Below, in pieces: positions 21,416 through 30,937 of a DNA stretch of 37,500 bases. Numbering within the stretch: position 1 is the first letter of the stretch; each line of letters opens with the position of its first letter. This DNA is from Tubiluchus corallicola (taxonomy: Eukaryota; Priapulida; Priapulimorpha; Priapulimorphida; Tubiluchidae). The position numbers and the translations under genes are program-made. A model generated the notes under the pieces. The model had not been told where the DNA came from, did not search any database, and saw nothing but the letters and a program-made list of their open reading frames with translations. The stretch spans positions 157,501 through 195,000 of the forward strand of contig JAQGDQ010000166.1 of assembly GCA_030141605.1 (NCBI GenBank), in the 5' to 3' direction.

Positions 21416-21986
21416 TTAAAGGAAAGCCTGACTATTGTGTAAACACGAGTTCAGAATAAAGAATGCTCTAAAATATTGAAAACTAATATAGCTTTTTTAA
21501 ATCAAAACTTAGATTAAATAATAATTACCTCGGATACTCAAATTTTGCTAAACTTTCAAAGTTACGCGCGGTTCAGTGAATCTACTAAGATTGGCAACGG
21601 CGCCTTTTTGTCGCGTTCGCGTAGGCGACAAATAGAAGGCGGTACTGTGATAACCATGATCATGAACTGCAGCGTTAGTTTCTGACGTCATATGATGTAG
21701 AGCCCATTTTTCGTGACATCACGCATTTAAGCAGTAACACTTACTCAAACGTGCTTAATGCGCAAAGGAAGATGTCTGCCATTGCACAACTGTGGTTAAT
21801 CTCTGACGTAAGCAATAGTTGTGTTAGGTTGCCGTTATTTAGCTTTCTAAGCTAATTACCGTAAAACGGGGTGAGTTCGCCACTTTTTAGGGGTATTTTT
21901 TTACGTTTCCTGCCATAGCAAGAGAATTACCAAACCAATTTTCTTAGTTCAAGCTTTATATTGCCTTTCGAATGAAACACTATCGT

Positions 21987-22085
21987 GGGGTGAATTCGCC
22001 ATTAACGATTTTACACTCTTTAATGCCATTCTAGGCAGCTGAAGTTAACTGGTTGTGATTGGCTGGTTGGGGGTGAGTTCGCCAC
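21987..22085 (+). repeat. Two internal copies of the pogo-type terminal motif
   Basis: GGGGTGAATTCGCCA at 21987-22001 and GGGGTGAGTTCGCCAC at 22070-22085 repeat the inner part of the left terminal repeat in direct orientation, so the left end has three spaced copies. The right end has one. Confidence 0.9.
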
Positions 22086-22123
22086 CCTATGAAAAAATTA
22101 TGAAAAATGTCTAATTTTAGTTT

Positions 22124-22621
22124 TCAAATAGAAACTTCTACGTTGGCAAGGAAGGCTTGAACGTCTTGTGCACTGATCTTTTCGCGGGCGCCCTTGATGT
22201 TGCCAGCCGCTCTGAAAACCAGATTGTTCCTTCGGGCGAATGATTTGACAAAGTCTATTCCAGGGTGTTTGCCTTGAATCGTCGTTCCCGGATTCCCTTC
22301 GCGTCAAGAACACTCTTAATCAGTAGTCGGAGATCGATGGCAGTCATTGGGAACTCCCATTCAGCGGCCACTTGGAGTGTTGGCGATTTCGTGCTTCTCG
22401 GCGGCGGAGAACACTGGCTGATCTCCGGTGTTCCGCGGATGACTTCCTGAGAGTTTGTCAGAAAGGGTCTTTCTTGGAACTCCGATTTGCCTCGCCGCTG
22501 CGCTGATTGTCCTGTTGGTATTCTTGACGGCATGTAGGGCAGCTTCCAGAGCTTCTGGGGTATAATTTTGGTATCTATGACCCGGTACAGGGGTGTAGGT
22601 GCGTGGCATGTTAAGTAGCAA
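22124..22621 (-). pseudogene. Pogo-like transposase N-terminal DNA-binding region, frameshifted
   Basis: From an ATG at 22609 (an upstream in-frame start at 22621 is possible) the protein begins MPRTYTPVPGHRYQ, then YTPEALEAALHAVKN and ISAAARQIGVPRKTLSDKL, a psq-type helix-turn-helix as in pogo/Tigger/CENP-B relatives. After a frameshift near 22380 it continues AAEWEFPMTAIDLRLLIKS and RERRFKAN, and after another near 22265 GIDFVKSFARRNNLVF up to TGA at 22124. The second and third pieces are the CENP-B/Tc5-type HTH. The DDE catalytic domain is absent, so it cannot transpose. No in-frame stops other than the frameshift consequences suggest it is fairly young. Confidence 0.85.
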
Positions 22622-22994
22622 GAAATAGTAGACAAATAATATGTAGCGCAGAATGGAGTACTTCTAGAGCGAATTGAAAAAAGATAACTGTCGCAAACTG
22701 TTTATAATGACGGTGATCATGATATCTGTTCATTAAACACTCAACAATAGTTACAGCAAACCTACAATGGCCCTTACGTAAGGGGTGGCGAACTCACCCC
22801 GTTTTACGGTATTCAAATATAAGAGATAATTGCTAACTTTTATAAGCAAGAAAATGTATATTTTGAACAGCAAATTAAAATGTGATTGAGTCTAGACAAT
22901 CGTCCGGTTTTCCTTTAAAGTACAAGAAAAGTGGTACCTGAAGTAGGTTTCAGAAAAATCGTCTTAAAAAATTATATTACTTTACAGCAGTTTT

Positions 22995-23935
22995 ATGCAT
23001 ATATCGTACTCGCGTAGAAAGGATTTTTTTGCTTGTTTTCATTTTAAGTCTCCCGCAATACTGTTCCGACGGCGCCATTGCATGACGTCATATACGCACA
23101 ACATAAATCAGTGGAAGAAAAGGAAATGCTAAATTGTGTCCCAAAAAACTTTCCATGCAAAGTTATATTACTTGGCATTTCGCTTACCTGCTTGAAACAC
23201 TTATGTAATTAATCGTGTTAATTCAAAACAGTATAGGACGTTTACGTAAACATTGGAATATGGATTTCCGGTGTAGAATGTAAAACTGTGCCGACGTTTA
23301 GAGAGCGGAACAATATTAATGAATCTTGCTGCATTAAAGCACAAGAAACCCCTCCACTTACATAAAGCTTAAAAAATTCTTCTTGATATTTTATACCACT
23401 TACGTAATGCCTTTTTGCATACAGGCTTGCGTCAGCAGTAACGCTGTATAAAACGTGTAAATTTAAATTCCCGCAACGACCATTAGACGCAGCCATTTTG
23501 ACGATAAGTCATTCGAAACAAGTTTAGATAACATTGTGTAACGTTTGAAAAAATAATCAGAGCATTTGTACCACACACGTCACTAACTAACTAAAATTTT
23601 AAATTACTGCATCTTCTCAATGAGATTAAAAATACGTTTCTTAGTTAGTGAGTGGTGCACCCTGGAGGATGAGTCAACAACATTTTACCAACTGGTAGAA
23701 ACATTTTAAAAAATCAATAATTTTCTTTTCTAGTTACATAAGTCTTCAAGCGAAATGCTCTAAGTAACATAATTCTGCATGGAAAATTTTTCGGGACATA
23801 GATTAACATTTCCTTTTAGTCCACTGAGTTGCGTTGTGCGTGTATGACGTCATATAATTGCGAAGTTGGAACAGTATTGCGGGAAATTTAAAGTGAAAAC
23901 AAACAAAAATGGTTTTCAACGCGAGCATGATGCAC
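22995..23935. mobile_element. Family A, copy A6: two-layer long inverted repeat
   Basis: The inner layer is the family A terminal repeat, AAAAGGAAATGCTAAATTGT and GTCCCAAAAAACTTTCCATG at 23118-23160, inverted at about 23775-23817. Outside it the symmetry continues: GTTTTCATTTTAAGTCTCCC, GCAATACTGTTCC, GACGTCATA, ACGCACAAC and CAGTGG on the left are mirrored at 23822-23935. Arms are about 205-215 bp, similar but not identical. The 520-bp middle matches A1 and A7. A 84-codon minus frame inside is not conserved. Confidence 0.8.
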
Positions 23936-24377
23936 TTCACTAGCTAAGGAAAGACATAAAATTTACTTTATCTTTTCTTATAAAATTTTAATAATATTTC
24001 TTGATAAGGCAGCAAAATTTTTGATGCACATTGGGATTGTCAGCCAGTGACGTTTAGCAGTTGGCGCGAATATTTTAAATTATTAATTATTTTCTTTTCC
24101 AGTTACACGTGTTTTTCGAACAGGTATGTAAACCTAACTTTGTATGAAAAGTTTCTTTGGGGCGTCTAAAAATCCACCATTTTTGACGTTAATGCACATC
24201 ATACCAGGATGAACCTATTCAGCTCGTGTTACAAAAGCTCAGTGGAATTTTATTGAAGAGATTCTTTAGGATGTATCGACCAAAGCAGCTAAACCTTTTT
24301 ACAAAAATGAGATTTACTAGACGGAAAGCTTATCAGGTGGACGCAAGAGACGTGTGCAAATAACTAATAACTACGCA
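23936..24377. other. Unassigned sequence
   Basis: The GTTACACGTGTTTTTCGAAC, AACTTTGTATGAAAAG part near 24102-24150 faintly recalls a family A end (TTACATAAGTCTTCAAGC and GCATGGAAAATTT at 23743-23788). No gene. Confidence 0.35.
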
Positions 24378-24393
24378 TAATATTGTTCTTATG

Positions 24394-24438
<45 letters not shown>

Positions 24439-24800
24439 ACTACTACTACTACCACTACTACTACTACTACTACGCATATCTGAACCTACAACAGAGAGTT
24501 TTTGTAAATAATGTTCTTATGGTTGCTGCTGCTGCTACTGCTGCTGCTGCTGCTGTTACTGCTGCTACTACTCATAGCTTAGCCTGCAACAGAGAGTTTC
24601 TGCAAATAATGTTCTTATGGTTGCAGTTGCTGCTGCTACTACTACTACACCCATTACTTAGCCTGCAGCAGAGAGGTTTTGCAAATAATGTTCTTATGGT
24701 TGTTGTTGCTGCTGCTGCTAATATTACTACTACACTACTCACAGCTGAGCCTACAACAGAGAGGTTTTGCGAAAAATGTTCTTATGGTTGCAAGTGTTCG
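24378..24800. repeat. Compound minisatellite carrying internal (GCT)n(ACT)n runs
   Basis: Five occurrences of ATNTTCTTATGGTTG (24381, 24509, 24608, 24687, 24776) mark four units of about 80-125 bp. Each unit is that block, a GCT run, an ACT run, then CAACAGAGAG and TTTTGCAAATA. The GCT/ACT runs vary in length between units and account for the length differences. Confidence 0.92.
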
Positions 24801-24925
24801 ATGCGGCTTATTTAATATGCAATTTTGTCTTTTTGCATGTCATACTGTGTGAAGCTATACAGCGTAATTATTCACTTTGAATGCAAAAAGATATTTTACC
24901 CCTAAGGCCTCTGAATATATTATTG

Positions 24926-25097
24926 AATTATAAAATTTTTGAATTACAAATTTATTTCACAGTGAATCAAAACAATACATACAAAACATTTTGTTGACAC
25001 ATTACAAAATATACAGTATATCTTATAATGTGTCAAAAAGATGTTTCGTATGTATGATTCACTGTGAAATACATTTGTAATTCAAAAGTTTAATAAT
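24926..25097. repeat. Inverted repeat, about 75-bp arms, 18-base loop
   Basis: The left arm contains TTTTGAATTACAAATTTATT, TCACAGTGAATCA, ATACATAC and TGACACATTA; the right arm is its complement with several mismatches and a 4-base gap. The loop is about 25005-25022. It looks like a foldback or solo MITE with little interior. Confidence 0.88.
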
Positions 25098-25399
25098 TAG
25101 ATAGGAGTCACTTTGAAGAGAAGGAAAGAGCATTATACTTTCGAGTCCTCATCCAGAGAAGTGCAACAATTGACACTTATATATTGTCATTTACAGATTG
25201 TATGTTATGAAGTGATAATGTAAATAAGTACATCATGATGTTTTAACTCATTTGTTTATTACTTTCATTTACAAACATATACACGTGACACGGCAACGGA
25301 CATCAAATACTAATAATACTTTTCGAGAATAAACTTTAGATAAAAACATTCAGTCTAATTCATTAACGAAAAATGAAAAAAAATTATTCTTGTTCTCGA
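25098..25399. other. Unassigned AT-rich sequence
   Basis: Nothing recognisable between the inverted repeat and the family B tail. Confidence 0.45.
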
Positions 25400-25468
25400 C
25401 ACTTTCCAACATTTTTCGCGAATATTGAAATAAGCTTAACCTCTTAGAAAGGTTGACCTTTCCTTTAA
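25400..25468 (+). mobile_element. Family B fragment B4 (right end only)
   Basis: CATTTTTCGCGAATATTGAA, ATAAGCTTAACCTCTTAGAA, GGTTGACCTTTCCTTTAA matches the last about 70 bp of B2 with few differences. The rest of the element is missing. Confidence 0.75.
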
Positions 25469-25879
25469 TGTTTGGTCTCTCGTCTGTCTGTCCATTCAAC
25501 GACGGGTAAATGTCCGGTAACTTGATACAAGATAACAGGTCATTACAGCCCGTAAGTGAAATTGTTCGCTGAGGCTTGTTAAGAATCTCAGAGAAGCCAT
25601 TACAGGGAAGCTGTAACCAAGATTCATCGCCTCCATGCCTGATAGTTAACGCTTAATACATAGCTGCAATAATTATCATTATTAATATACGTAATAATCG
25701 TTTTAAAAGCGTGAATGAGATTTACGTGGTTATGAATTGGACACAGGCCTTTGAGAATATAGCTGAGCTGACATACACTGAATACAATGTTACAAAACTA
25801 TGCAATATAATTAATATCAGGTTCGTCACACAAATCATCAGTACAAGACAAACATTAGACTGCATATTCTGTAACTAAC
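25469..25879. other. Unassigned sequence
   Basis: No coding or repeat signature noticed. Confidence 0.45.
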
Positions 25880-26472
25880 TTAAAGCAAACATGGACCGAA
25901 TCTTAAACTGTAGGTCAAAACAATCGACTCTTTAAAATATTGAAATGAAACATACTTTTTTTTCAAAAATGACTAACGTAAAAGAATTATTATCACACAA
26001 ACACACATTCGCGCCACTAGCTTTTCGCTGTTACGTACATTTCGTCATTCGGTAGTTAGACGGGCACAAGTGCCTGCATTTCGGAAACGCATTGCACAAA
26101 AACAGAAACTGTACCTCTCAGTTCAGATGTGTTAGTTTGTGACAAACTACACACGTTCGGCAGCTCATACGTGAGCACAGCAGTAAATTTGAAATTTGAA
26201 TTTTTATTTTAAAACTTGCCTAGTTTTAGTACAACACACTGAATATCTTACAGTAGCGCTGTACTTCAATTTTCTCTTTCGCAAACACGTGCAACACGCT
26301 CGTGGAATATTTTTGCTGTTGAAAATTGTGTTCGTTTGTGATGTCATAAATAGATGGGCTCACCCGCCGTTAATTAAGTTTTTGATCTATTATTTAATTA
26401 TCAGAAACGCTTTTACAATATTAATTGTGTTAAAATGTACACTTTTTATCGGGCTTGAAAATGGGGTAGTCA
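25880..26472 (+). mobile_element. Family C MITE, copy C3, right end truncated
   Basis: Begins TTAAAGCAAACATGGACCGA, ATCTTAAACTGTAGGTCAAA, ACAATCGACTCTTTAAAATA and follows C2 and C4 through the GCCACTAGCTTTTCGCTGTT and CAACACGCTCGTGGAATA blocks to GAAAATGGGGTAGT. The last about 30 bp, including the terminal CCTTTAA, are missing. An open frame at 26196-26492 matches one in C4, but the differences fall at all codon positions. Confidence 0.8.
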
Positions 26473-26646
26473 GTTCCGTAACTTATTTGTAATTTGTAAT
26501 TTACTTGTCTGTAATTTAGCTTTTCATATCAGTACAACACTACAGAACAAATACTTGTACAAAAAATAAAAGTACCAAAATAACAAAATGATTAACATCA
26601 AATCAGAAAAATTTACTAAGGTCGTACATATTAAACTGCAAACTTC

Positions 26647-27231
26647 AGTTGTTTTACGTAGACTTTACTTAATTACACATTAGTCTGAGCGTAGAGTGAT
26701 TTACTAGCAGAATCTTGCTTAGGAACAAGAAAAAATGAACTAGGTAAGATTCTAGGCAGCTGTTAAAACTGTTACTATTACAACAGCATGGGCTGCGAGG
26801 CGTTGTCAAGTGTACGCAAATGCATTTTCTGGTACACTTAACCTTTGACCTTTTCACGATCATCATCAATCGTTGGAACTGTGGAAAGGTTTATTAACAT
26901 TATCTGAGCTGACCAGCAAAGTCAGTTTACACTTTAAAACTGCCACATCATTTCAAAAGCCGACTGCCTCATCATTTCAGTAACGTTAGTTGTTTTACCA
27001 TGAACTTTAGTTAACCATGCATTAGTCTGTGTGTAGAATGATTTACTAGCAGAATCTTGCCTGGGAACAAGAAAAAATGAACTAGGTAAGATTCTAGCTA
27101 GTTGTTTAAACTGATACTATTATAACAGCATGGGCTGCGAGGCGTTGTCAAGTGTACACAAATGTGTTGTCTGATACTCTTAACCTTTGACCTTTACACG
27201 ATCATCATCAATCGCTAGAACTGTGAAAAGA
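26647..27231. repeat. Imperfect direct duplication, period 341 bp
   Basis: 26647-26890 and 26988-27231 match over about 244 bp: TTTACTAGCAGAATCTTGC, GGAACAAGAAAAAATGAACT, AGGTAAGATTCTAG, ACAGCATGGGCTGCGAGGCG, TTGTCAAGTGTAC, TTAACCTTTGACCTTT and CACGATCATCATCAATCG. About 97 unique bases separate them. No frame is preserved in both copies. Confidence 0.93.
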
Positions 27232-27404
27232 CTTTCGAACATGTTGCGTGCTCTTGTATCAGTTTCTCATTTTGTAGGAGGTCGATCTCCCTTTTACGAG
27301 GGTTCGAGAAATTCTCATTCTCATATCACTGTACTGGAGATGAGTTTGCACAGCTTGCAGCTGCTCAAATTTTACAAATAATGCTATATTAGTCAATTAG
27401 ACTA

Positions 27405-27474
27405 ATTGACATAATTGTACACATCAGTCTGTCACTGACTGGTTCTACACAAATTTTATGTACGATGTAAGATT

Positions 27475-27543
<69 letters not shown>

Positions 27544-27668
27544 GCATGCACGCACGCACACACACATATATATAAATCTTGCATCGTACATCAAATTACA
27601 TCGTACATAAAATTAGTGTAGAACCAGTCAGTGACAGACTGATGCGTACAATTATGACAAATAGTCTA
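27405..27668. repeat. Inverted repeat enclosing a (CA)n(CG)n tract
   Basis: The left arm 27405-27478 (GACATAATTGTACACATCAG, TCTGTCACTGACTGGTTCTA, TTTTATGTACGATG) is matched in complement at about 27568-27655. The right arm carries an extra partly repeated TGTACGATG segment. The interior 27479-27565 is (CA)n, (CG)n and CACG, alternating purine-pyrimidine throughout. Confidence 0.9.
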
Positions 27669-27929
27669 AGTTAAAAATCATAAGAATAAAAACATCAAAA
27701 TACTATATTACATATCTACAAATTTGTATACATGATGACATGGTGGTGACCTATGAAATATGCTGAATTTTAATACGTTTTGATACTTTTTGCTACTTTT
27801 TTGCCAAGTAAGTTTCCGTACGAGCTGTATATTTTTATAGTATGGACATTTATGTTACGATAAATTAGTGATTACAATTGTCGCATCGTTTGCCTTGTTA
27901 ATTATTTTTTATTCGTTAAAAGGCAAGGA

Positions 27930-28463
27930 AACCCATTTTGGTTTAAACATAATTTATTGAAGATGTAACATCAGATTAGGTTTGAAACACGCAGTTTTAC
28001 AACTGATATATGTTCTCCCTAGTGGAACTGAAAGCTAAACAGATGCAGAACAATGGTGACCAAAATGTACAAGAAATGTTGCAATAAATATTGACATTAC
28101 TATGTAACTATAGTAACAAAGTTAATACTATATAAAGCACTTAGTGCTTGAAAAAGACTGCATTAAAACAAAAAATTGAGTGTTTACAGAATTATCTAGG
28201 GTATGGTTCACATGCAGGAACAAACGTACAAGTTCATTTGTTGCAAAACTGTAAACATTTAAAGCTGACAAAAGAGGGCAGAGATTTGTAAATAAGTCGT
28301 GTCTGGCCTGGTGGTAAAGAGGGCAGCTAGTTAAGTTATGACCGACTGTTTCATAAGTAGAACCACATTGACAACTAGGTGATACTAGCGACCCGTCGTA
28401 ATTTTTACACTTTCTGGGGTATAAACAATAATTAAGTTGGACAAAATCCAACTTTGTGTTCAA
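27930..28463 (-). pseudogene. LINE ORF2 C-terminal relic with Cys/His motif and 3' UTR
   Basis: A 111-codon minus frame reads KLDFVQLNYCLYPRKCKN, then SPSCQCGSTYETVGHNLTSC, PLYHQARHDLFTN and ends TAA at 28128. The pattern C-x-CG....E...H....C-PLY...R is the usual C-terminal motif of L2/CR1-type ORF2 proteins from many aquatic invertebrates. Sequence from 28127 down to about 27930 is the likely 3' UTR; TTCAATAAATTA (minus) near 27955 contains AATAAA. Upstream it ends against family A copy A7, so it is 5'-truncated. This frame is unbroken. Confidence 0.75.
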
Positions 28464-28489
28464 AACACATTTTGTAAGTAAGGTTTAAA

Positions 28490-28705
28490 AAATTCGTGTT
28501 GAAATTTCATGTCACTTACGTGCTGTCTTATTTCGTACAGAGCTTGCGTTAGCAGTAACGTTGTATAAAACTTAAATTTAATCTCCCGCGATGACCGTTA
28601 GGTGCAGCCATTTTTAATGGTGGGGCGTTTTGGGGTAAATTTAGATAACACTGCGTAAAGTTTGGAAATTAGTCTCACCATTTGTAGCGCCCTCTTCCGT
28701 AACTA
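28490..28705 (-). mobile_element. Family A fragment A7, reverse
   Basis: Complement of the A1 interior: CACTTACGTGCTGTCTTATT, TCGTACAGAGCTTGCGTTAG, CAGTAACGTTGTATAAAACT, CTCCCGCGATGACCGTTAG, TTAGATAACACTGCGTAAAG. Both terminal regions are missing. Confidence 0.7.
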
Positions 28706-29623
28706 ATAAACTCCACACAAATGTTGGCAATGAAGTTTTTTCTATAGCGATAGTGTAAAATAATTTAAAATATATAATAGTTTGTTTATTATTTATTATA
28801 CTGATTGCGTTTTCTAGTATTTCTTAAATTTCGTGTTCTATTATTAATACAGCGGTTTCGAAAAGTACAGTACTACTACGCGTAAACGCTATTGCAAATT
28901 TTTGTATATAATGCTCTTTCAGGAAACTTCTGTCGAAAACGTATTTCCGTTTTCCTCATAGAAGTTACTTTTATAACGTCCTCTAAACTACTTATAGAGT
29001 ACATAACTATGCACAGATTAAATAGATACTAACAATTATCATCGTAAAATCAAAGTGAACTTTAAACTTTATTTTGTATTATTATTATTATCCAGTATGT
29101 ATATCTAACCTTGTAAATAAGTATTTGCATCATGATGTTTTAATCAATTGCTCTTTGCGTTTATTTTATCTCTGACTAGGAACTACAGTGAATATTAACA
29201 ATGAATAATTTCTAATAATTATGCAAATTTCATTTAGATACAAAAAAACTTTCAGTTTAATTGTATTAGCATCTCACATTTCAAGAGCAATCAAAATACC
29301 AAAGATACTAAAAAAATTCTCGATATCTTCCCTAAACTTTCCTCCTTACCTTGTCTCCGCTGCTCTCCTGATCAGCTGCCTTTCTCCTCTTGAAAGATAA
29401 TTGACGTATCATCGCGGAAGAGAAGCTCAGGTAAAAAATTACGAATAGAATCTATTATCCTGCTGCTTAATCCAGTGTCTTTTAGCGAAACTTTCAACAC
29501 CAGTTTAAATCAACGACGTCTATGAACCTGCTGGTGTATTGATACCTACAGTGCCAGTCAGTGGTCCTGAGTTCACTTCCACGCCAAGGATATTTTAGAC
29601 CACAAAAACTAGTAATTTATTTG
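28706..29623. other. Unassigned AT-rich sequence
   Basis: No gene, RNA or repeat copy recognised. A TTATTATTATTA run lies near 29080. Confidence 0.45.
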
Positions 29624-29885
29624 AGCAGTTGTTGTCTGCCGTTTCTGACACACGTTCTTTTCTAGCATGAAGATTTTAAACTCGCACACAAAAACGTACC
29701 AATCTACTTTGAACCACTTAATTTTTTTCTGTAATGCTTTTCAGATCTCAAGAATTTGCAATTTATTCGAGCAGTTGTTGTCTACCGTTTCTGACACACG
29801 TTCTTTTCTAGTATGAAGATTTTAAACTCGCACAGCAAGACTTAATTTACTTTGAACCAGTAAAATTTGTTTCTGCACTACTTTT
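29624..29885. repeat. Tandem duplication, period 136 bp
   Basis: 29624-29759 and 29760-29885 match: GAGCAGTTGTTGTCT, CCGTTTCTGACACACGTTCT, TTTCTAG, ATGAAGATTTTAAACTCGCA, TACTTTGAACCA. Differences are few, so the event is fairly recent. Confidence 0.93.
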
Positions 29886-30430
29886 TACACTGTAAACACG
29901 CAGCACGTACTCACACTATTTCGTAGACACAACGTACGAGTTGACTAGATACAGACTCACTGAGATACTAAACCGAGCAGCGCTAAACGTCTGTAGCAGT
30001 AACTTAGTGCTGAACTACTTGTGTTACACTAAACTAATAAAAACTGGCTGTGCTCTTGTTATCTGAGCCAAGTCACGTGACATCAGCGAGGCTCTCATCC
30101 CCATGAAGTGATTCTCCTTCGGCAACTTGAAAATTAGCTTGGTCAAGTTTTGCGCCTTGATACTGAAGCCATCTAAACAACGTCACTAAACACTTTCACG
30201 GTGATTCAACAAGCATCTTGTATGGCTTTATGTGAGCACGCAGAGGAATGTGCAACTCGCGTACCGGTTGAAGCAGCAGCAGCAGCTTCCGTCTGCTCGA
30301 GGGTGAGCAGGCGCCGGACGAGCAGATCTGTCAGCCAATGGCGGCTCGTAGCTGAAATTGGGGGGGGGGGCGTAAGTGCTGCTTCAGAAAATTTTAGCCA
30401 TTGTTTCAATACTGTGTAAAGCGTAACAGA
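29886..30430. other. Unassigned, locally GC-richer sequence with G run
   Basis: 30240-30380 is the most GC-rich short stretch noticed: GCAGCAGCAGCAG, GCGCCGGACGAGCAG, CCAATGGCGG and an 11-base G run at 30360-30370. Frames on both strands (30201-30419 plus, 30206-30472 minus) stay open because of the GC content. It could be the end of a DNA transposon (see finding) or a small promoter-like patch. No transcript signal can be verified. Confidence 0.3.
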
Positions 30431-30930
30431 CAAGAAAATTGCCCAAAATCCACAGAAATGCATTGTCTGCATTTAGATGTGGGTTGTTCCCATTATGTAA
30501 AAAGGTGGAAGGTAGGCTAATATCCCAGAAGATCAAAGATTGGTGTCATTTTTGTGATCAGTTAGTGGTCGAGTCTGAAAAACATGTTTTATTCCACTGT
30601 CCCCCCTTTATGATGATATTCGCATTTCGTTATTCCAGTGTCTAGGCGCAAAAATCTATAATTTTAATGAGTTCAACAATAATGATAAATTATGTCAGAT
30701 ACTGTCAAGTGATATTTGTTTAAAAGAATCTGCCAAAATTAGCCACCTAGTGCTGGAAAGAAGAAATTTAATTTAATTATTTAATGATGTGTTTTAATGT
30801 TTGTTTAATGACTGTTTTAATTTATGTGTAAAATGATCGTTTTTAATGATTTTAAGGTGTCTCATAACTGTGTGCATAGAGCGGTTTTTATTTTACTGTA
30901 ACTGTGCGTACTTCTGTGCTTTAAATTATT
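30431..30930 (+). pseudogene. LINE ORF2 C-terminal relic plus 3' UTR
   Basis: Plus frame: KIHRNALSAFRCGLFPL, EGRLISQKIKDWCHFCDQL, VVESEKHVLFHCP. The C-x2-C....E.E.HVLFHC-P motif is intact. A one-base insertion in a C run at about 30602 shifts the frame; the next frame continues DDIRISLFQCLGAKIYN and KISHLVLERRNLI to TAA near 30770, then a T-rich 3' UTR. The 5' edge is abrupt at about 30431. This is a recent-looking 5'-truncated copy, followed directly by a pentanucleotide array that may be its tail. Confidence 0.85.
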
Positions 30931-30937
30931 GTAAATG

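Larger units (their letters stand above)
21859..22809 (-). mobile_element. Pogo/Tigger-type (Tc1-mariner superfamily) deletion derivative
   Basis: Perfect 25-bp terminal inverted repeats, CCGTAAAACGGGGTGAGTTC then GCCAC at 21859-21883 and its complement at 22785-22809, each flanked by TA (21857-21858, 22810-22811), the usual duplicated target of this superfamily. The inner half of the repeat recurs directly at 21987-22001 and 22070-22085, possible extra transposase-binding sites. Total 951 bp, with only the DNA-binding part of a transposase inside, so non-autonomous. Confidence 0.9.
21416..22918. mobile_element. TTAA-ended element E, interrupted by a pogo-type element
   Basis: The left end TTAAAGGAAAGCCTGACTAT and right end, read in complement, TTAAAGGAAAACCGGACGAT form inverted termini of about 24 bp with a few mismatches (then TGTG versus TGTCT). 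Removing the pogo-type insertion at 21859-22809 leaves about 550 bp, the same size class as families B and C. It contains TGACGTCA at 21683-21690. Only one copy is seen here. No coding frame outside the insertion. Confidence 0.65.

Noticed and set aside
26196-26492. Open frame shared between family C copies C3 (26196-26492) and C4 (35015-35278), possible MITE-encoded peptide
   Set aside because: By eye, about 12% nucleotide and about 23% amino-acid difference, with changes at all codon positions; copy C2 has a stop in the same frame and the frame has no ATG at its start. No sign of protein selection.
30201-30472. Overlapping plus and minus frames in GC-richer DNA as a gene
   Set aside because: Open on both strands because of local GC content and a GCA triplet run; no domain or splice pattern.
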